Source of the DNA: Solea solea
Lineage: Eukaryota; Chordata; Actinopteri; Pleuronectiformes; Soleidae
Direction of reading: 5' to 3'
NCBI RefSeq assembly: GCF_958295425.1
Contig: NC_081146.1
Location: 4,774,041-4,838,040 of the forward strand
DNA: 64,000 bases
A program made the position numbers and the translations under genes. Every line of letters begins with the position of its first letter. Position 1 is the stretch's first letter. This document shows positions 24,340 to 36,939 of this stretch, one piece after another. The notes under the pieces were generated by a model that was not told where the DNA came from, searched no databases, and saw only the letters and a list, made by a program, of their open reading frames with translations.

Positions 24340-24679
24340 ACATCGCTAATTATTTTCTTGATTAATCGAGTAATCGTTTGGTCCATAAAATATCAGAAAA
24401 CGTTAAAATATGTTGATCAGTGTTTGTCAAACCCGGAAATGACGATGTTCTCAAATGTCTCGTTTTGTCCACAAATCAAAATGATTCAGTTTTTAATGAT
24501 TTCCTTGTTTTATGTAGCAAAAAAAAAGAAAATATTCCCATTTAAAAACTAAAACAATCAGAAATCTTGTTTTAATAATGAAAAAAGCTTCGAACCGATT
24601 AATTAATTATAAAAATAGTTGACGATTCATTTAGTGATCAATTAATAATAGATTAATCGAGTCATTGTTTCAGCTCTAG
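24340..24679 (+). mobile_element. CGATTAAT-type fish MITE-like repeat, copy A
   Basis: The ends are rich in GATTAATCGAG-type palindromes and the right end is GTTTCAGCTCTAG. The interior has GGTCCATAAAATATCAGAAA, GTTGATCAGTGTTTGTCAAA and AATGTCTCGTTTTGTCCAC, all shared with the other copies at 34.7, 37.1 and 44.1 kb. It is about 340 bp with no coding sequence. I know this as a very common percomorph fish repeat; the formal family name should come from a library search. Confidence 0.65.
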
Positions 24680-26003
24680 AGCATGGATCTGCAAATGTAT
24701 TATTACAACGCCTCCAGTTTTGTGTTAGATACCTTCAATAAAAAGTCTGACTTAGTATGATTAGTTAAAAAGAGGTTGGTGATATCCGTAATGTTAACTC
24801 TGGTTAAATATCAAATGTCTTGTCACAGTTGAACCGAGTCTCTGTGTGAGAGAGCTGCACTCTCTCTTGTTGAGCCATAGTTGCATAAAGTCACCTTTGC
24901 AGTTTCAAACATCAAATTCACCAGCAAGGCTTGTTAGAGAGTCATGTTTTCCTGTGAGGACACAGATTGGAATTCTGTTGAGAGACGGAGGTGACCCAGA
25001 AGAGCGATCACAGCATGACAGTAAAAAAAACACAGGTTAAGCCGAGTGTGGAGAAGAACTAGCAGCACACGGTGTATGGAGAACAGAGAGGAACCACGCC
25101 AGAGTAAACAGTGCTGTCCAAACCCAAATCTAATTTGAGAATACACCTGTATAAATAATAATAATAATAATAATATCAATATATACCATGCAGCCCATAA
25201 ACACACTGACAAAAAAAACACATACTACACATACGCATACTCTACATTAACACACAGAAAACACACTCAGACTACTGAACGTGAAAGAAGGTAAGTACTT
25301 TCAAGGGAAGGTTTGATGAGGCCCGAGCATACCCTGATTGATCCCAAGCAGCTCATCTCTTGAACAGCAGGGGAATTTGGACCATCTCTTTTGCCTCGGG
25401 TCAAAACTGATCAGGTAAGAGTGGAATTTTACTCACTGGACAAAATTTTTAAATTCACAGACTTGTATTGGTAGAAACATGCAGCACAAGCATCCATTTA
25501 TGTTCCTGTAATAACAGCTGGATTGTTACTGTCAGTGCCGTCAGATATGAGACATTAATGTGTGAGCACACATTTGAACTGCATTTACCAGGTTATTGGT
25601 TTGACCCTGTATTTATTAATTCACATTGATCATTTTATCAATACTAATTAGTTTGTGATAATTGATAAGAATTTGCCAATAACAATACTGCACTCCCCTA
25701 AAGGGATCATTTAGGTTATTTGAAGTGTTGTTGTATGAGGTGCTGATAGATAGTCAGTGCTGACATCACAGTGCTGATGTCATTATGTACCTGCCTGACA
25801 CATGGTTTTGATTTTAGCCTTTTAGCAAAAGGCTCACCTCATACATTGTACACCTGCTTAGGTCAACCAAATGTTGAGAATGTTTTCTAGATTTTCTCAA
25901 CTTTAGACGGCCTTGGCTCAATGGAAATGAATAAAATGTGTGCTTTGCTTTGTAAACTGCTAGAGAAAATCACAGATTTTACATCACAGCACTCAGCACG
26001 GCT
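24680..26003. other. non-coding stretch
   Basis: It holds an (ATA)n run at 25154-25174. The rest is unique or unrecognised AT-rich DNA. Short frames have no plausible product. Confidence 0.45.
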
Positions 26004-26590
26004 TTTTTGCTTTCCTATTAGTGATAGTACCGGCTACTGTTTTTAGTAACTACTCTGACGAGGTTCCAAGCGAGCTGAGCCGATACTATACGTGACGTCG
26101 TCAGACTGCCAGCCACTGATTGGCCAGTGTCGTCACTGGAAGAGTCTTGAGCACAACGTCCGACACAAGAATCTGACTGAAACTGAACAATGCCGCACTG
26201 TAGATCACTTATAAATTCTGATAACGTAAATTAATCTCCAACATTTAGCAAGGAAATGTCTAAAATCTCAATATTTGAAAGAGGAGTCTGGGCGTATTTA
26301 GTGACAGCACTGCTGAAAGCCCCTGAAATACCCCTTCCGCTGTATTTCACTTCAGTGACTGTGTCAGACGGAGTCTACGCTCCAGTCATGCAGGAAGCAC
26401 TGAACGATTCAGTGAACAAATCTTTTTAATTAACTGATTCTAATGATTCAGTACACAGAAAACAACTCCTTTACAAGTCACTAGTTTGTGTGTCGTGTGT
26501 AAAACGAAGTCACGGCAGTTTCATGCAGCCGTGCTGTGATGACTCCGCCCACGTTGAGGAGGTAGACCAGCAGCTCCTGGTCTACTGCAG
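26004..26590. mobile_element. TAGTACCGG-type non-autonomous DNA transposon remnant
   Basis: It starts GCTTTCCTATTAGTGATAG then TACCGGCTACT, followed by GAGGTTCCAAGCGAGCTGAG and CCACTGATTGGCCAG. Near the right it has GTGACTCCGCCC-like DNA (GATGACTCCGCCCACGTTGA, then GGAGGTAG). I know this order of motifs from a common fish repeat whose intact ends are inverted TAGTACCGGTACTATCACTA. The right terminal repeat is missing or diverged. No transposase frame is present. Confidence 0.5.
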
Positions 26591-27039
26591 ATTTTCTCTA
26601 TTAACTTTGGTTGACAAACTTCAGTTTCCAGACATGATGCTGTAGAACAGGGAGATAAAGTGGCAAATACAGGATATTCTTAAATGATTGTTGACTTAAG
26701 CAGGCATAGAGGTGAGCCTTTTGTTAAGTTAAAGCTAAAATAAAGGCCTCCAACCAGAAAACCAGTTGGTGTGTCACCAAAGTTCAAAAAACCTGAACTA
26801 TGAGTTTAATAATGCAAACGCGTATCAAACTAGTATGCAAACATAAAATCCCCCCCCGTCACCCAGACACATAATGAAACCCACTAAATCCACACACTTT
26901 ACACAGACATTTAGAGTACACATTTGTGCAATGGGTGCTTATGTGCCCACATATACACACAGCCCTGTGGGTTCTTTGGTGTGCCACCCGCTCTCTTTCC
27001 CATGCATGTTAGCTGTGCCCTCTGGTTGGTTGTGATTGA

Positions 27040-27780
27040 TGACGGCCATGGAGAGGCAGATCATTTGGGTGGCCTCATCTACACAGGACGTAAATCAAAT
27101 CAGCTTCACTAATGATTCTCAGGCACTCATCTGGCAGCCGCGGCCAAAACCCTGTCGGGTCTTAAACTGAGCAACAAAAGAAACATCAATAAGTCCCATA
27201 ACGATTTTATTTGACCATCCATTCCAGGGATTGACGGTGTCATTTTTCTCATAGATTTCTAGGTGAACGAGAGCCACCTCTGTCTAGGAAAAATCAAGAG
27301 CCATCATCTATGGCTGCATCCCAAGTGTATCATTGATGCATGTGTGGTGTGTGGGCCTGTGTACGATGCGCTATGGATATGCATCTATTTAGACGTGATG
27401 CAAGAAGCTAAATAGGTAAAAGATTGCTTCATTGGAATATCAGATATAAACACTGGCAGAGACTGAATGACAAAATCAAAAAGTGGTGGTGAAAAAAATG
27501 AAGACTCCAGTTTCCAGACTATCCAAGTTACTACGTGTCAATGGATCCAATCCTGTTGCTAGCAGCAATGTGATGGATAACCCTGGCAGGCAAGAAGGTC
27601 TCCGCTCTCAGGCCTGCGGGAGTGACCCATTACAAGTTTTCATTAAAAACGTCTGTCCGATGCACCACCTTGATTTGTCTATAATTTATGATGCCATTAC
27701 TGGCTAATTAGTGCCATAATCGCAGTGCCCTGCTCAGCATGCCAGGCCCTTGGCAGTTTAGAGAGGGCACACACTGCTGG
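27040..27780. promoter_or_regulatory. candidate conserved regulatory block (large)
   Basis: This is a long run of single-copy, complexity-rich DNA without microsatellites. Motifs include CATCAATAAGTCCCATAACG, GTATCATTGATGCATG, GGATATGCATCTATTTAGAC, TCTATAATTTATGATGCC and CTGGCTAATTAGTGCC. The paralogous-looking ATGCAT and TAATTA cores fit a multi-part enhancer. It overlaps two short open frames (27483-27997) with no recognisable product. This is the strongest regulatory candidate in the desert by length and complexity. Confidence 0.4.
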
Positions 27781-29199
27781 CTTTAACTGCACATGTCGTA
27801 CCGAAGGCCACGGCTACTTGGGTTTAATTGGGGTTTCATTTCCCTTTTTAAAGTGTGGTCCACCTCATTGCCGATACAAATACCGAGGCTTTGGGTTAAC
27901 TACTGATACATCAAATCAATCAGCTGTATGCCTCACCATATGGAAAAACATGGCTCATACCTCTTGGCTTCTCAGGCTTGGTTTTACAACCTTGTAAAAC
28001 TCAACGTAACTAAATGGTACAAATATGTATACATCTACAGATAGATTCAAGGCTGCAACTTCAAAAAGTTGTAAAAAAGAAGTTCAAATGTCTTAGGTCA
28101 GCTGGTAAACTGCACTGTAGTTCACATGATGTTTAAATTTATGATTTATGTGTGTTCTACTGCTCAACTGATTTATGAATTAAAGAGCAGGTGAGCCTTA
28201 CACAAAATACCAGGACAAAGAGCCTATTTTGAAATAATCAATTTGGGTCAGGTTCTGTCACATTGGCTTGTCTGTTTGTTTTAGAACTATGTGTGTATTA
28301 ATGGTTACTGTACCTGTCCGTAATCAGGGAAAATCGTGCGTTAGGGAATCTCAGAGCAGTTTACAGTAACTGCAACAGGCTTTGACTGGGGGGTAGAAAA
28401 ACAGAGAGAGCAAAGGGGGAAATCAGGGGCTTAGTTTGTTCTCTCTCAGACCCAAGCTGCACTGAAGCTCACAGTTTAGAGGCAGAGCAGATCATGATTC
28501 CCTCTGGCACAAGAAGCCACAGCTGCTGTGCCACACACTCTCTCTCTGGAGTTCACATTTCTCTCTTCACTTAGGTGCACCTTCAGGTACCAACATTTGG
28601 CACAGATTGACTTCACACGACTCTGTACTCAGTAGTACTCAGTAGTACTCAACCCTAGTTGGCACGGAAATTCTAAAGTAGCTCATCTTGATTACACAGT
28701 TGAAACAAAAAAGCCTTTCAAAGTGGTAAAGGTTGATTTGCTGTCAATCAACAATTTAAAGTGTGATCATTAAGCATTTTGAATAAAACTGGATTCAAAT
28801 CTCAATGTCCTTTGTCAGAAAATTCAAAATGTGTATCATCTGCATATGGAACAAATGTTTAACAGTAGCCTAACAGAGCAGAGAATGACTGTCCTCGGCA
28901 GCTTGTCTATAAGATTGGAGGGAAGGGGGTCTCATCAAAGCCAGTGCAACCATGCATGAAAGTCAATCCACTGCTTGTGTGTGTTTTATTTATTCATTAG
29001 TGACAAGCGGCTTGAAAAGGAAAAAGAAAAAAGACAAGAAAGTTCCATTCAAATAAGCATGGCATCCCTGGAGCTGGATTGTAAGAGAGAGAGGGAGAGA
29101 GAGAGAGAGAGGGAGAGGGAGAGGGAGAGAGAGTGCAAGAAGGGGGGATAGATAAAGTGTGTGTGTGTGTGTCTGGAAAACAGGGTGCTGGAGGAAAGG
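27781..29199. other. non-coding stretch with GA-rich tract
   Basis: It contains a short tandem, ACTCAGTAGT repeated at about 28628-28650, and a GA tract at 29083-29134. No gene evidence was seen. Confidence 0.45.
29083..29134. repeat. (GA)n tract
   Basis: About 50 bp of GA repeats are interrupted by GGGA units. The purine-only strand is continuous. Confidence 0.85.
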
Positions 29200-29660
29200 G
29201 AGATGAGGGAGGAGTGGGATGACTTCTTTTAATTTAGGGAACCCCTCGGGGGAAATCGAGCCTGTGAACACGCAATTACGACAGTCATCAGTGAAGCGCA
29301 CATGTGAGGAAGTGGGGCATTGAGTGTTAAAAAAATATCCGGATGGAGAAGGAAGAAATCATTTGAATTATTATCATCTCAGCCACCCCTCCTCCACTGA
29401 TAATCGCTCACATACATGTCAAAGTGTACATGTAAATCTCCAAGCGCTTTATTTCGTAGGTGATAAATGTAACCAATACAAAGATAATCTAGAACAATAA
29501 CGGGATAATTTGGAGGGATGACAAGAGTGGCAAGACCATCATCAGTGGGCAATTATCATCTTATTATGGGTGTTAAGTGGCCTCATACTTGGGTCAGTGC
29601 CCCTCATTTCAAGCGAGAAAATAATTGTTAACCTCTGTAATAGCGATACACTAACTATTT
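29200..29660. promoter_or_regulatory. candidate conserved regulatory island
   Basis: TTTGAATTATTATCATCTC, CTGATAATCGCTCAC and GGGCAATTATCATCTTATT then GAAAATAATTGTTAACC lie over about 300 bp of unique DNA. TTATCATC and TAATCG-type cores occur repeatedly. It lies between a GA tract and a (CA)n tract. Confidence 0.35.
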
Positions 29661-29701
29661 AACCCACCGCAGGAGGATCTCTTATGCCTCTCTCTCATTC
29701 A

Positions 29702-29705
<4 letters not shown>

Positions 29706-29745
<40 letters not shown>
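29706..29745. repeat. (CA)n microsatellite
   Basis: About 40 bp of pure CA repeat. Confidence 0.9.
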
Positions 29746-29748
<3 letters not shown>

Positions 29749-31359
29749 TCAGAGCATTGGCCAGAAGTTCAAATGATTTCATACAAAATGCCGTATGCCT
29801 TAGATTAATCCAGCAAATGCATGAATTTGAAATATCTGTTCTGCCAAAAAGAGTTGCATATTTTATGCAATTTGATTTAAAAAAGAAGTTAATAATCAAT
29901 ACATATGGTTTGTGAGTAACATAATTAAAATGCACCTTTCTCTCTGTTTAAATATCAAGTGTTGTGCATTTGCGGGCACTAGCTGTGTGGCATTCATGTT
30001 ACAATTCACTAAGAATAATAACAGCCTGATAAAACAATTAGGCTCTTACTTGAAAAAGTTGCTCATGTCAGTAACTATTCATTATCGATCATCTTTTATA
30101 ACTGGAGCATTGTGAAGGGAGCTGGAGCCAATCCCATCTGACACTGGGTGAGAGGCTAATCCTAATCTGCATGTGTCTGGACGGTGGGAAAATTAGGGAA
30201 TGATGATGGTCGGTGATGGTTCTCAATCATCCAGGTCATAATCCTCTTCAGTAGTTAGCTGTGACTGTGCAGCTGGAGCTAACTACTGAAGAACAAAGAC
30301 AGACGAGTAAATGTCACAATCTCATACAACAAGAAATAGTTTACAGTACACGTGATGTGCAAAAAAGAGTTCTTTAGTCGGATTTTATTGAGTCATTATC
30401 AGTTAGCCTTAACATGTTACTGTGACATACTAATTCATAGAGTTTCTCCAGAGGTTGACCTACTATCTTTGAACAGATTTTTAACTGATAAAGCAGTTTT
30501 GTCTTCATAGTAGTGGACACACACTTGTACCATGCAGCATTACAAACCAACACCAAGAACTATACAAAAAACACACAAAGGTTTCAGGGAAAAATATGCA
30601 CCCTCCACACCACTAAACCAGGTGCAGGTCAAACATATACAATAATAACTGATAAAATACAGTTATTTTATATATTACATGAATCACTGATAATATATTA
30701 TTGCCTGTTGACAAGGACCCCTCTTTCATTAAACTGTTAACTGTTTTACAGTAAAATTCATTTATTTGGCTTACTCCAATGGATTACTACCATGGCATGT
30801 TGATGTTAGAGAGAAGTTGCAGAGTACAATTGTCACTGGATAATTAACATACCCAATGGCAGCAGAAAATGTAATACAACAACCCCCCCCCTCCCAGAAA
30901 GCAACACTGCATTGCGTCTTTATTTTGACACAATATAGAGGGACACATAGTCAATAAAAAAAGGTGATCAAATTAAGTTTTTGGTGTGGAAATTCAATGT
31001 AATTCAATGGATATTAAATTTTTCTGAGCACTTGATTAATTTCAAATAATAGCATTTGCAATAAACGTATGAAATCTGAGATCTGGCGCCATCTTAAAAG
31101 GTTGATTCCCTTTAAAAACTGTGTACGTGAGGAAAATGGAAAATCCTCCAAGGATATATCCAGCACAGAACTTCCCCAACAGTCCACAGTAAGAGACAAG
31201 AGACTCTGTAAAATGTGTTTTCCAATAACTTTTTCTTTTGAGTCAGGTAAAAAGCAAATCAATTTAGCTTGTAGATAACAGTCAATCTTATGAATGTCTC
31301 TACTAAGTCAACCTGGGGTATATGATTTTAGGAAACCGCTATTTGCAAATAACTTTCAA
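29746..31359. other. AT-rich non-coding stretch
   Basis: Apart from the hairpin at 30246-30291 and a C8 run near 30883, nothing structured was noticed. Open frames are short and unrecognised. Confidence 0.4.
30246..30291. repeat. perfect 15-bp inverted repeat (hairpin)
   Basis: CTTCAGTAGTTAGCT (30246-30260) and AGCTAACTACTGAAG (30277-30291) are exact reverse complements around a 16-base loop. The preceding CAATCATCCAGGTCAT resembles a motif found near the ends of some fish retroelements, so this may be a transposon tail. No other function is evident. Confidence 0.7.
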
Positions 31360-31580
31360 TTCCTTTCCGGGCTAAATCAAGTTTTTCAGGAAATTCTCTT
31401 TGTGGTTTATTGCATCTGACTGAATGGCCTTTATTGTGCTGGCTCTCAGGTGGGCTTTTATATAGGAAGGCCGGACCCCGGGGTCCTGTGTCGCCTCCGG
31501 CTTATATTGAGACAGACACTGAAGTGACGATTTCCCCCAATAGCCTGACTCCCTCACTCAGCGAATCCTCTAAGTGAGTT
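31360..31580. promoter_or_regulatory. candidate conserved regulatory island
   Basis: GGTTTATTGCATCTGACTG, GGCCTTTATTGTGCTGGC and GGGCTTTTATATAGGAAGG are followed by a GC-rich CGGACCCCGGGGTCCTG palindrome-like core. TTTATTGTG resembles HOX/SOX composite cores. The palindrome GGACCCCGGGGTCC is perfect. Confidence 0.3.
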
Positions 31581-34500
31581 ACCTGTCTTGGAGGGTGGCT
31601 TGGATAGAATGAAACACTCACTTGTCACTTTTATTAACCCTCTTATACCCCCCCCAACATCCCCCAGTAAACCCCACAACTAGCACGATCCCTTTTAACC
31701 CTCTTTTTCCACCCAACAAATCCCCATATTACTTTTCTTTTCTGCCGTACATTAACCTGCAATCCTGCTCATTACACCCCCTGGAGCTAAAATCATCTCC
31801 ATTTTGCATAATACTCCATTTAAACTGAGTGGCGACATGAGGGGTGGGGCTCTTGGATTGAGTTTTGAGAGAAATGGGAAGTAATGAAGCTTCGTCCTCT
31901 CTTCCTCACTAACCCTCTGCCCTTCTCCGTTTGTGGCTGGCTGTGACCACTGGTGGCAGTTAATATCCACAAGGTCACACTTGGTCCCTTGTCCCATGAG
32001 CAGGACTCGACCCTGTACTAATGTAGTCTCCCACTAGGCCTGCTCCTGTGAAGACACATACTCATTGCAGCCCCTCCTCCTCCTCCTCCTCCTCTTCTGC
32101 CTCAGCACACATACAGCAAAGGGGGAAATCTCTGGCTACCCCGTGTTTTGATTTGATTACATTTCAGAGGGGTGTGATTTGATTACAAAACAATGATTCA
32201 TTAATGCTGATGCATCAGAATTTTTCTTTGAAATCATAAGGTTTTTAATGATTCATAATTAAAAAGTAATTACCAAGACATTTCAGGCTCTATGACCCAG
32301 CTTTTCTACCTAACTAGCAGACTACCTAACTACTATACTAAATAACCCAACTACTATTCCGAGAAGCAACTGCTATTGGGTGTTTCACGACAAGCACCAG
32401 CTGAAATTGATGGGAAAACAATCATAAATCTTATGTTGTGCAAGTCAACAGACAGATACAGACAGCTAAGTTGCCTTTTTAAATTTTCCAATCATCGATA
32501 TTTCTGTATAACTTTATCATTCTTCATAGAGAACTAAGAATTAAGTTATTTCCCAAACCTACTGCAGCACTTAAACACAACGTCTGGTCAAGTCCACTTT
32601 CTGGAAGTAGTAGATGTTGTAGATTTATGTGTTTTAATTTTCATAGTTAAGTTAGGGGTTCAACTTTCAATAGCATTGAAAACGGAAATATATCCATAAA
32701 GAAAAACTGCTGGGGTGTTTTATCAAGCAAAATACCAAACTACTTCAAGATGAGCATATAAGGCAAAATACCTACTGTGAACCAAATAATAACATTTATC
32801 TTAACTATTGTACATGTTACAATAAAAGTAAAATAAATACATACATTATAATGAATTTATTGAATTAATTGAATCAAACTATTATACGTGCTAAATGCTA
32901 TGATGAGACAAGCCTTGTCCTGTTCTGTGAGTCATCTTTGGAAAGTCATATCAGATTGACTTGCTGCACAATATTTACATTGACATGTTTACTAGTATTG
33001 CATTGAAAGAATGTGCATTGCAGTTCTGCATCTCATTACACTGTGTAGTTCCAGCATGGGGGACACACAGTACTGTAACTCTGAGAGGCCACAAGATGAT
33101 TAATGGGAAAGAAAGAAAAGGAAAAACACAGGCTGCTGCTACACGGTTTTGTTTACCTCTTGTTTTTCTAGTGAAATTTACCCTTCTTATTTTGAAAATG
33201 TAAGAAAAAGAGGAATATATATTTTGGATTCTAGTGAGGGATTTGTTTCCAAAAGGTTAAAAATCCACAGAAATGCACCCTAAGGTGTAATGACTGTTGC
33301 CACTACTGATGATAATGCCTTAATGTAGAGAAAATTATTTTGTTTTCCTGAGTGACTGAATATACAAGCAAGCATAGGAAATCTAGTCTTTTGTAAATGT
33401 ACAAACATACACTGTTGACTCTAAATCACATAATCTTGTCAACATGTATTCTGGCTATGCATAAAATCTCACAAGATAAAGAGCAAAAATGCAGAAAGAC
33501 GCTTCAAACGGAAAATAATGGCAGAAACAAGCTCAGTCGACATCTCTATCTATCCATCTTTCCTTGTGTGACACGTTCTTAAATATTCCAATCGAGAAGT
33601 GGGCAGAGACACAACACAACCTCATGAATTCAAATGGCGGATGCCCTGAATGCCAATGCTTTCAGACTATCCTGCTGCTACCAATTTATATTTTCCATAT
33701 GGGTCCTTAAACAGAAAATGGAAGTTAGTCTCTGCCCTTCTATCCCTCCCTGCTTTCCCCCTGGGGACCAAGGCGGTCAAAAGTCAAGGAAATTCTGATT
33801 CCTGAGCACAGCACACCAAGGGCACCTAAACACAAACCAAACAGCTCCCACAATGCCTCAGTGTTGGCAAACTTGGGCTCCCTCCCTCTGAGATCTGCTG
33901 GTATTCTAAATGATAATTATTACACACACACACACACGCACACACACACACACACAGAGAGAGAGAGGGGGGGGGAGGCAGACATACACTACCTTTGCAA
34001 AAGACAAAGAGGAGAAAGGGAGGAGTTCAGTGAGAGGAGAGAAAAGAAAATGAGGTGTAGCTGGAAAAAAATGGAAGTGTAACAAACCAGAAAAAAGAAA
34101 GTCGAAAAAAGTAGTTGTATGTAAATGTGGAGTCAAAGGGTTCAGGGGGAGAGAGGAGGTATAATGTGCGGCACTGACCTGGGGGCCGCAAGGCCGAGTG
34201 TCCAGGGGCCAATGGGGGACGGTGACCAGATCTCAGCGGTTATCATTATGTTGAGGGGGAGGTCTACTCTGTCCTCCTCACAATCCCTCCCCCTCTTCCT
34301 CCTCAGACTCGATTTCTCTCCCAGGGCAAAGGTGAGGTGACCTGGGGAGCGGCGGGAGGTGAAGGGTAACACAGGGCAAGTACGGGGTCAGTGGCTGTCA
34401 TTAGCAATGCAGCTTGACCTGTTCACCCACAACTTCAACTTTTACTCCCCAAGTTTCTTTCTTCCCAAGCCTTTTTGTCACGCACTGGCATTCTCTCACT

Positions 34501-34722
34501 GCTGCCAGACCAAGCTGGGATAGATGAAATGTTCCCCCCTGAATATTAATAGGTAAAATGTTTCACTGAGGGAAGTTTGCCAAAAAGTCATGGACAGAAT
34601 TAAGAAAAAGAAATGTTCTTTTAAGGAAATCTCAGAAGGCAAATGATGATCACATAAATGTGGAGAGCACATGCATGTGTGCATTTAAGAGATTAGAAAG
34701 TTCAGTTTAGTCTATAGCATAT
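31581..34722. other. non-coding stretch
   Basis: It includes C-rich patches near 31648-31656, a (TCC)n run at about 32071-32096 and long AT-rich DNA at 32200-33550. (CA)n at 33922-33956 is followed by GA-rich sequence to about 34060. No gene or repeat family was confidently recognised. Confidence 0.45.
33922..33956. repeat. (CA)n microsatellite followed by GA/G run
   Basis: About 35 bp of CA with one CG interruption run into (GA)6 and a G9 run. Confidence 0.85.
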
Positions 34723-35018
34723 TAGAGATGCAACTAACGATTATTTTTATAATCGATTCATCTCTCGATTATTTTTCTCGATTACTTGATTAGTTGTTTG
34801 CTCTATAAAAGAAGTCAAAATGATGATGTAGTCAAATGTCTTGTTTTGTCCAGAAACTAAAATGATTAAGTTTTAATGATTTCTTTGTTACAGTACCAGA
34901 AAATATACACATTTAAGAAGCTGAAAAAGAAGAACTTGTATTAATTATTGAAAAAAAACTCTCAAGCGATTAATCGATTATTAAACTTAGTAATCAATTA
35001 ATCCAGTAATTGTTTCAT
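34723..35018 (+). mobile_element. CGATTAAT-type fish MITE-like repeat, copy B
   Basis: It starts TAGAGATGCAACTAACGATT and has TTGATTAGTTGTTTGCTC, CAAATGTCTTGTTTTGTCC, CACATTTAAGAAGCTG and AAGCGATTAATCGATTA. It ends near TAATTGTTTCAT. Same orientation as copy A. It keeps the 5' end best of the four. Confidence 0.65.
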
Positions 35019-35564
35019 ACAATCAATTATTATATAAAAATTTGCAATTATATAGAAGTCAACCAAGAGTCGTTACATCTTTACCAAGCAACCAAAAACA
35101 TGAATCAATTAATGCATTAAATAAAGAAAAACAAATCCAGATCCTCTTCCCTGCTTTTGCTGTAAATGAAAAAAGAACTTTACTTCAACAAGTCATTCAG
35201 GAGCTTAGCCTGGGTAATAGAGGTTGATAGTTGATTTTAGAGTAAAAAAAAGACCAATTTGAATTTTTTTGGAGTATCAAAAGGCGAGCTGCATTCTAAA
35301 AAAGTTAAGACATTTTCATTCTAGAATATGAACATGCCCAAAAAATTCTGCATCTGCATCACTGTTTGAACATATCTGACACAAGTCTCCAATAAAAATG
35401 ATGTATATGTGCCCACAAAAGATGCTGCATGTGAACAGCCCCTTAATTGTGAAATACACAGGAACAGAAGAAATAAAGAGAGAAAGGTGTGAAGAAAGGC
35501 GTTCAAGTGGGACATTAGAAGGCAGGGCCACCCTTACACCTCAGATCTTTGAGATCAAACAAGC

Positions 35565-35590
35565 GCACACACACACACACACACACACAC
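35565..35590. repeat. (CA)n microsatellite
   Basis: About 26 bp of CA repeat. The surrounding 152-codon open frame is an artefact of this repeat plus unique DNA. Confidence 0.85.
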
Positions 35591-35619
35591 GCTTGTCTAA
35601 AACACACGGCACTTTCCAC

Positions 35620-36330
35620 AGATTAGAAATCATCTCAGTTTACAAAAGCCTCGCTCCACAAAAGGTGTTCGTTTCACAGAGACGAGGCGGTTGGCGCAAA
35701 GAAGAGCCCTGGACCCTTTCATTGTCGAGCTCTTTTTCTTTTCTTTGCCGCCAACAACACAGCCCTCTTTATCAGTGCAATTACAGCACAAATAGACTCA
35801 TCACTGGCCCAACTGTCCTCTCCTATCGCCTCTATTTCCACAAGCAACCTAATTAGTCCTAAAGAGAGAAAAGCCAATGAGCAGAGGAGAGCAGAGAGAG
35901 AAAAGACCAGCCGTCATGTCCATTTGTGTGGGTTTGGAACAGCAATTGTACGCGTTTATTTGTTTCTGCGTATGGGTGTATTTTCCCCTCTCTTTCTGTT
36001 GTTGTCGTCGTCCTCTCTCTTTCTCCCCGTCTCCCTGAGAAAGAAAGCCTTCAAAGGAGCGATTGTGCAGAGCGGCTCAAGTGGTCTGTTCGTAAGCGGA
36101 CAGCAGAGCAACACAACAAACATGGCTGGCACTAATCAGAGCCACAGCTAATGTAAACAATGTCATTTTTTTGCCCTTAATGAGCCAATTTTCCGCAGAT
36201 ACGAGAGGGCTAACAATTGGGGCAGTGCCTTTGATGTGATTCATCTGAAGGTTTGTTTGTGATCGCTTGGCACTTTTTGTTGGAGGCCTTGCATCCAGCT
36301 GCTTTCATCCACGCCTGAAAAGGGAGAGCC
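35620..36330. promoter_or_regulatory. candidate conserved regulatory block
   Basis: The two flanks of this block are complexity-rich. About 35620-35870 has GTGCAATTACAGCAC and AACCTAATTAGTCC. About 36030-36330 has GTCATTTTTTTGCCC, CCTTAATGAGCC, GGGCTAACAATTGGGG and CCTTTGATGTGATTC (a TCF/LEF-like CTTTGAT core). The middle is CT-rich. It is listed as one block because no repeat separates the parts. Confidence 0.3.
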
Positions 36331-36348
36331 ACGACTCACTATGGTACG

Positions 36349-36361
36349 GGGGGGGGGGGGA
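36349..36361 (+). repeat. G homopolymer run
   Basis: About 12 G in a row separate two unique segments. Confidence 0.8.
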
Positions 36362-36529
36362 GTAAAAATAATAATTTTTCTTTTCCTTTTTTTGAAAGAC
36401 AACTATCCTCCTCCTTTTATTAGAAACTACTCCTAATCAGCTGACCGTCCCCCTTCTTCTCACACTCCACCCCCTTTAGGCCCACAAAAACACACTTCTG
36501 TAAACATGCATACATAGAGTGAAGGCGCA

Positions 36530-36800
36530 TCGCCCACGAGGGATTTAAAAAAATGAGCATGGTTCATGCTGGGTATCTATTGCGATCAAATGGTGAACTC
36601 ATTAAAAGGCACCCCAGTGTGCGAGCCGTGGACACTGACGGGGCCTTCATTAACATGGTGCTGACAAAAGGTGAAGCAGACCAAAGAGGCAGCCGGCAGG
36701 GCCAGGTGTGTGCGCCGCGGTGCCTTTCAAGATGGTACCACAGCCAGAGGCAGGAAGGCGGGCTGGCAAGCACACGCCATCGAGTGGCATACTGACCAAA
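36530..36800. promoter_or_regulatory. candidate conserved regulatory island
   Basis: Complex single-copy sequence includes CTATTGCGATCAAATGGTG, GGGCCTTCATTAACATGG and CAGATCAAAG-like DNA. It is GC-balanced and overlaps competing open frames on both strands, none recognisable. A small unknown exon cannot be excluded, but no splice context was identified. Confidence 0.3.
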
Positions 36801-36939
36801 AACAAGCTGGAGAGAAATACACACAGTCAGATAAAGACTTTTTCCATGTACTAAATCCTCAAAACTTCCCTTCTGCAGTGCATTCAAGTCATGAATCATG
36901 TCATTTTGCCTACAAGCACTGCACACATTTATTAAACGT

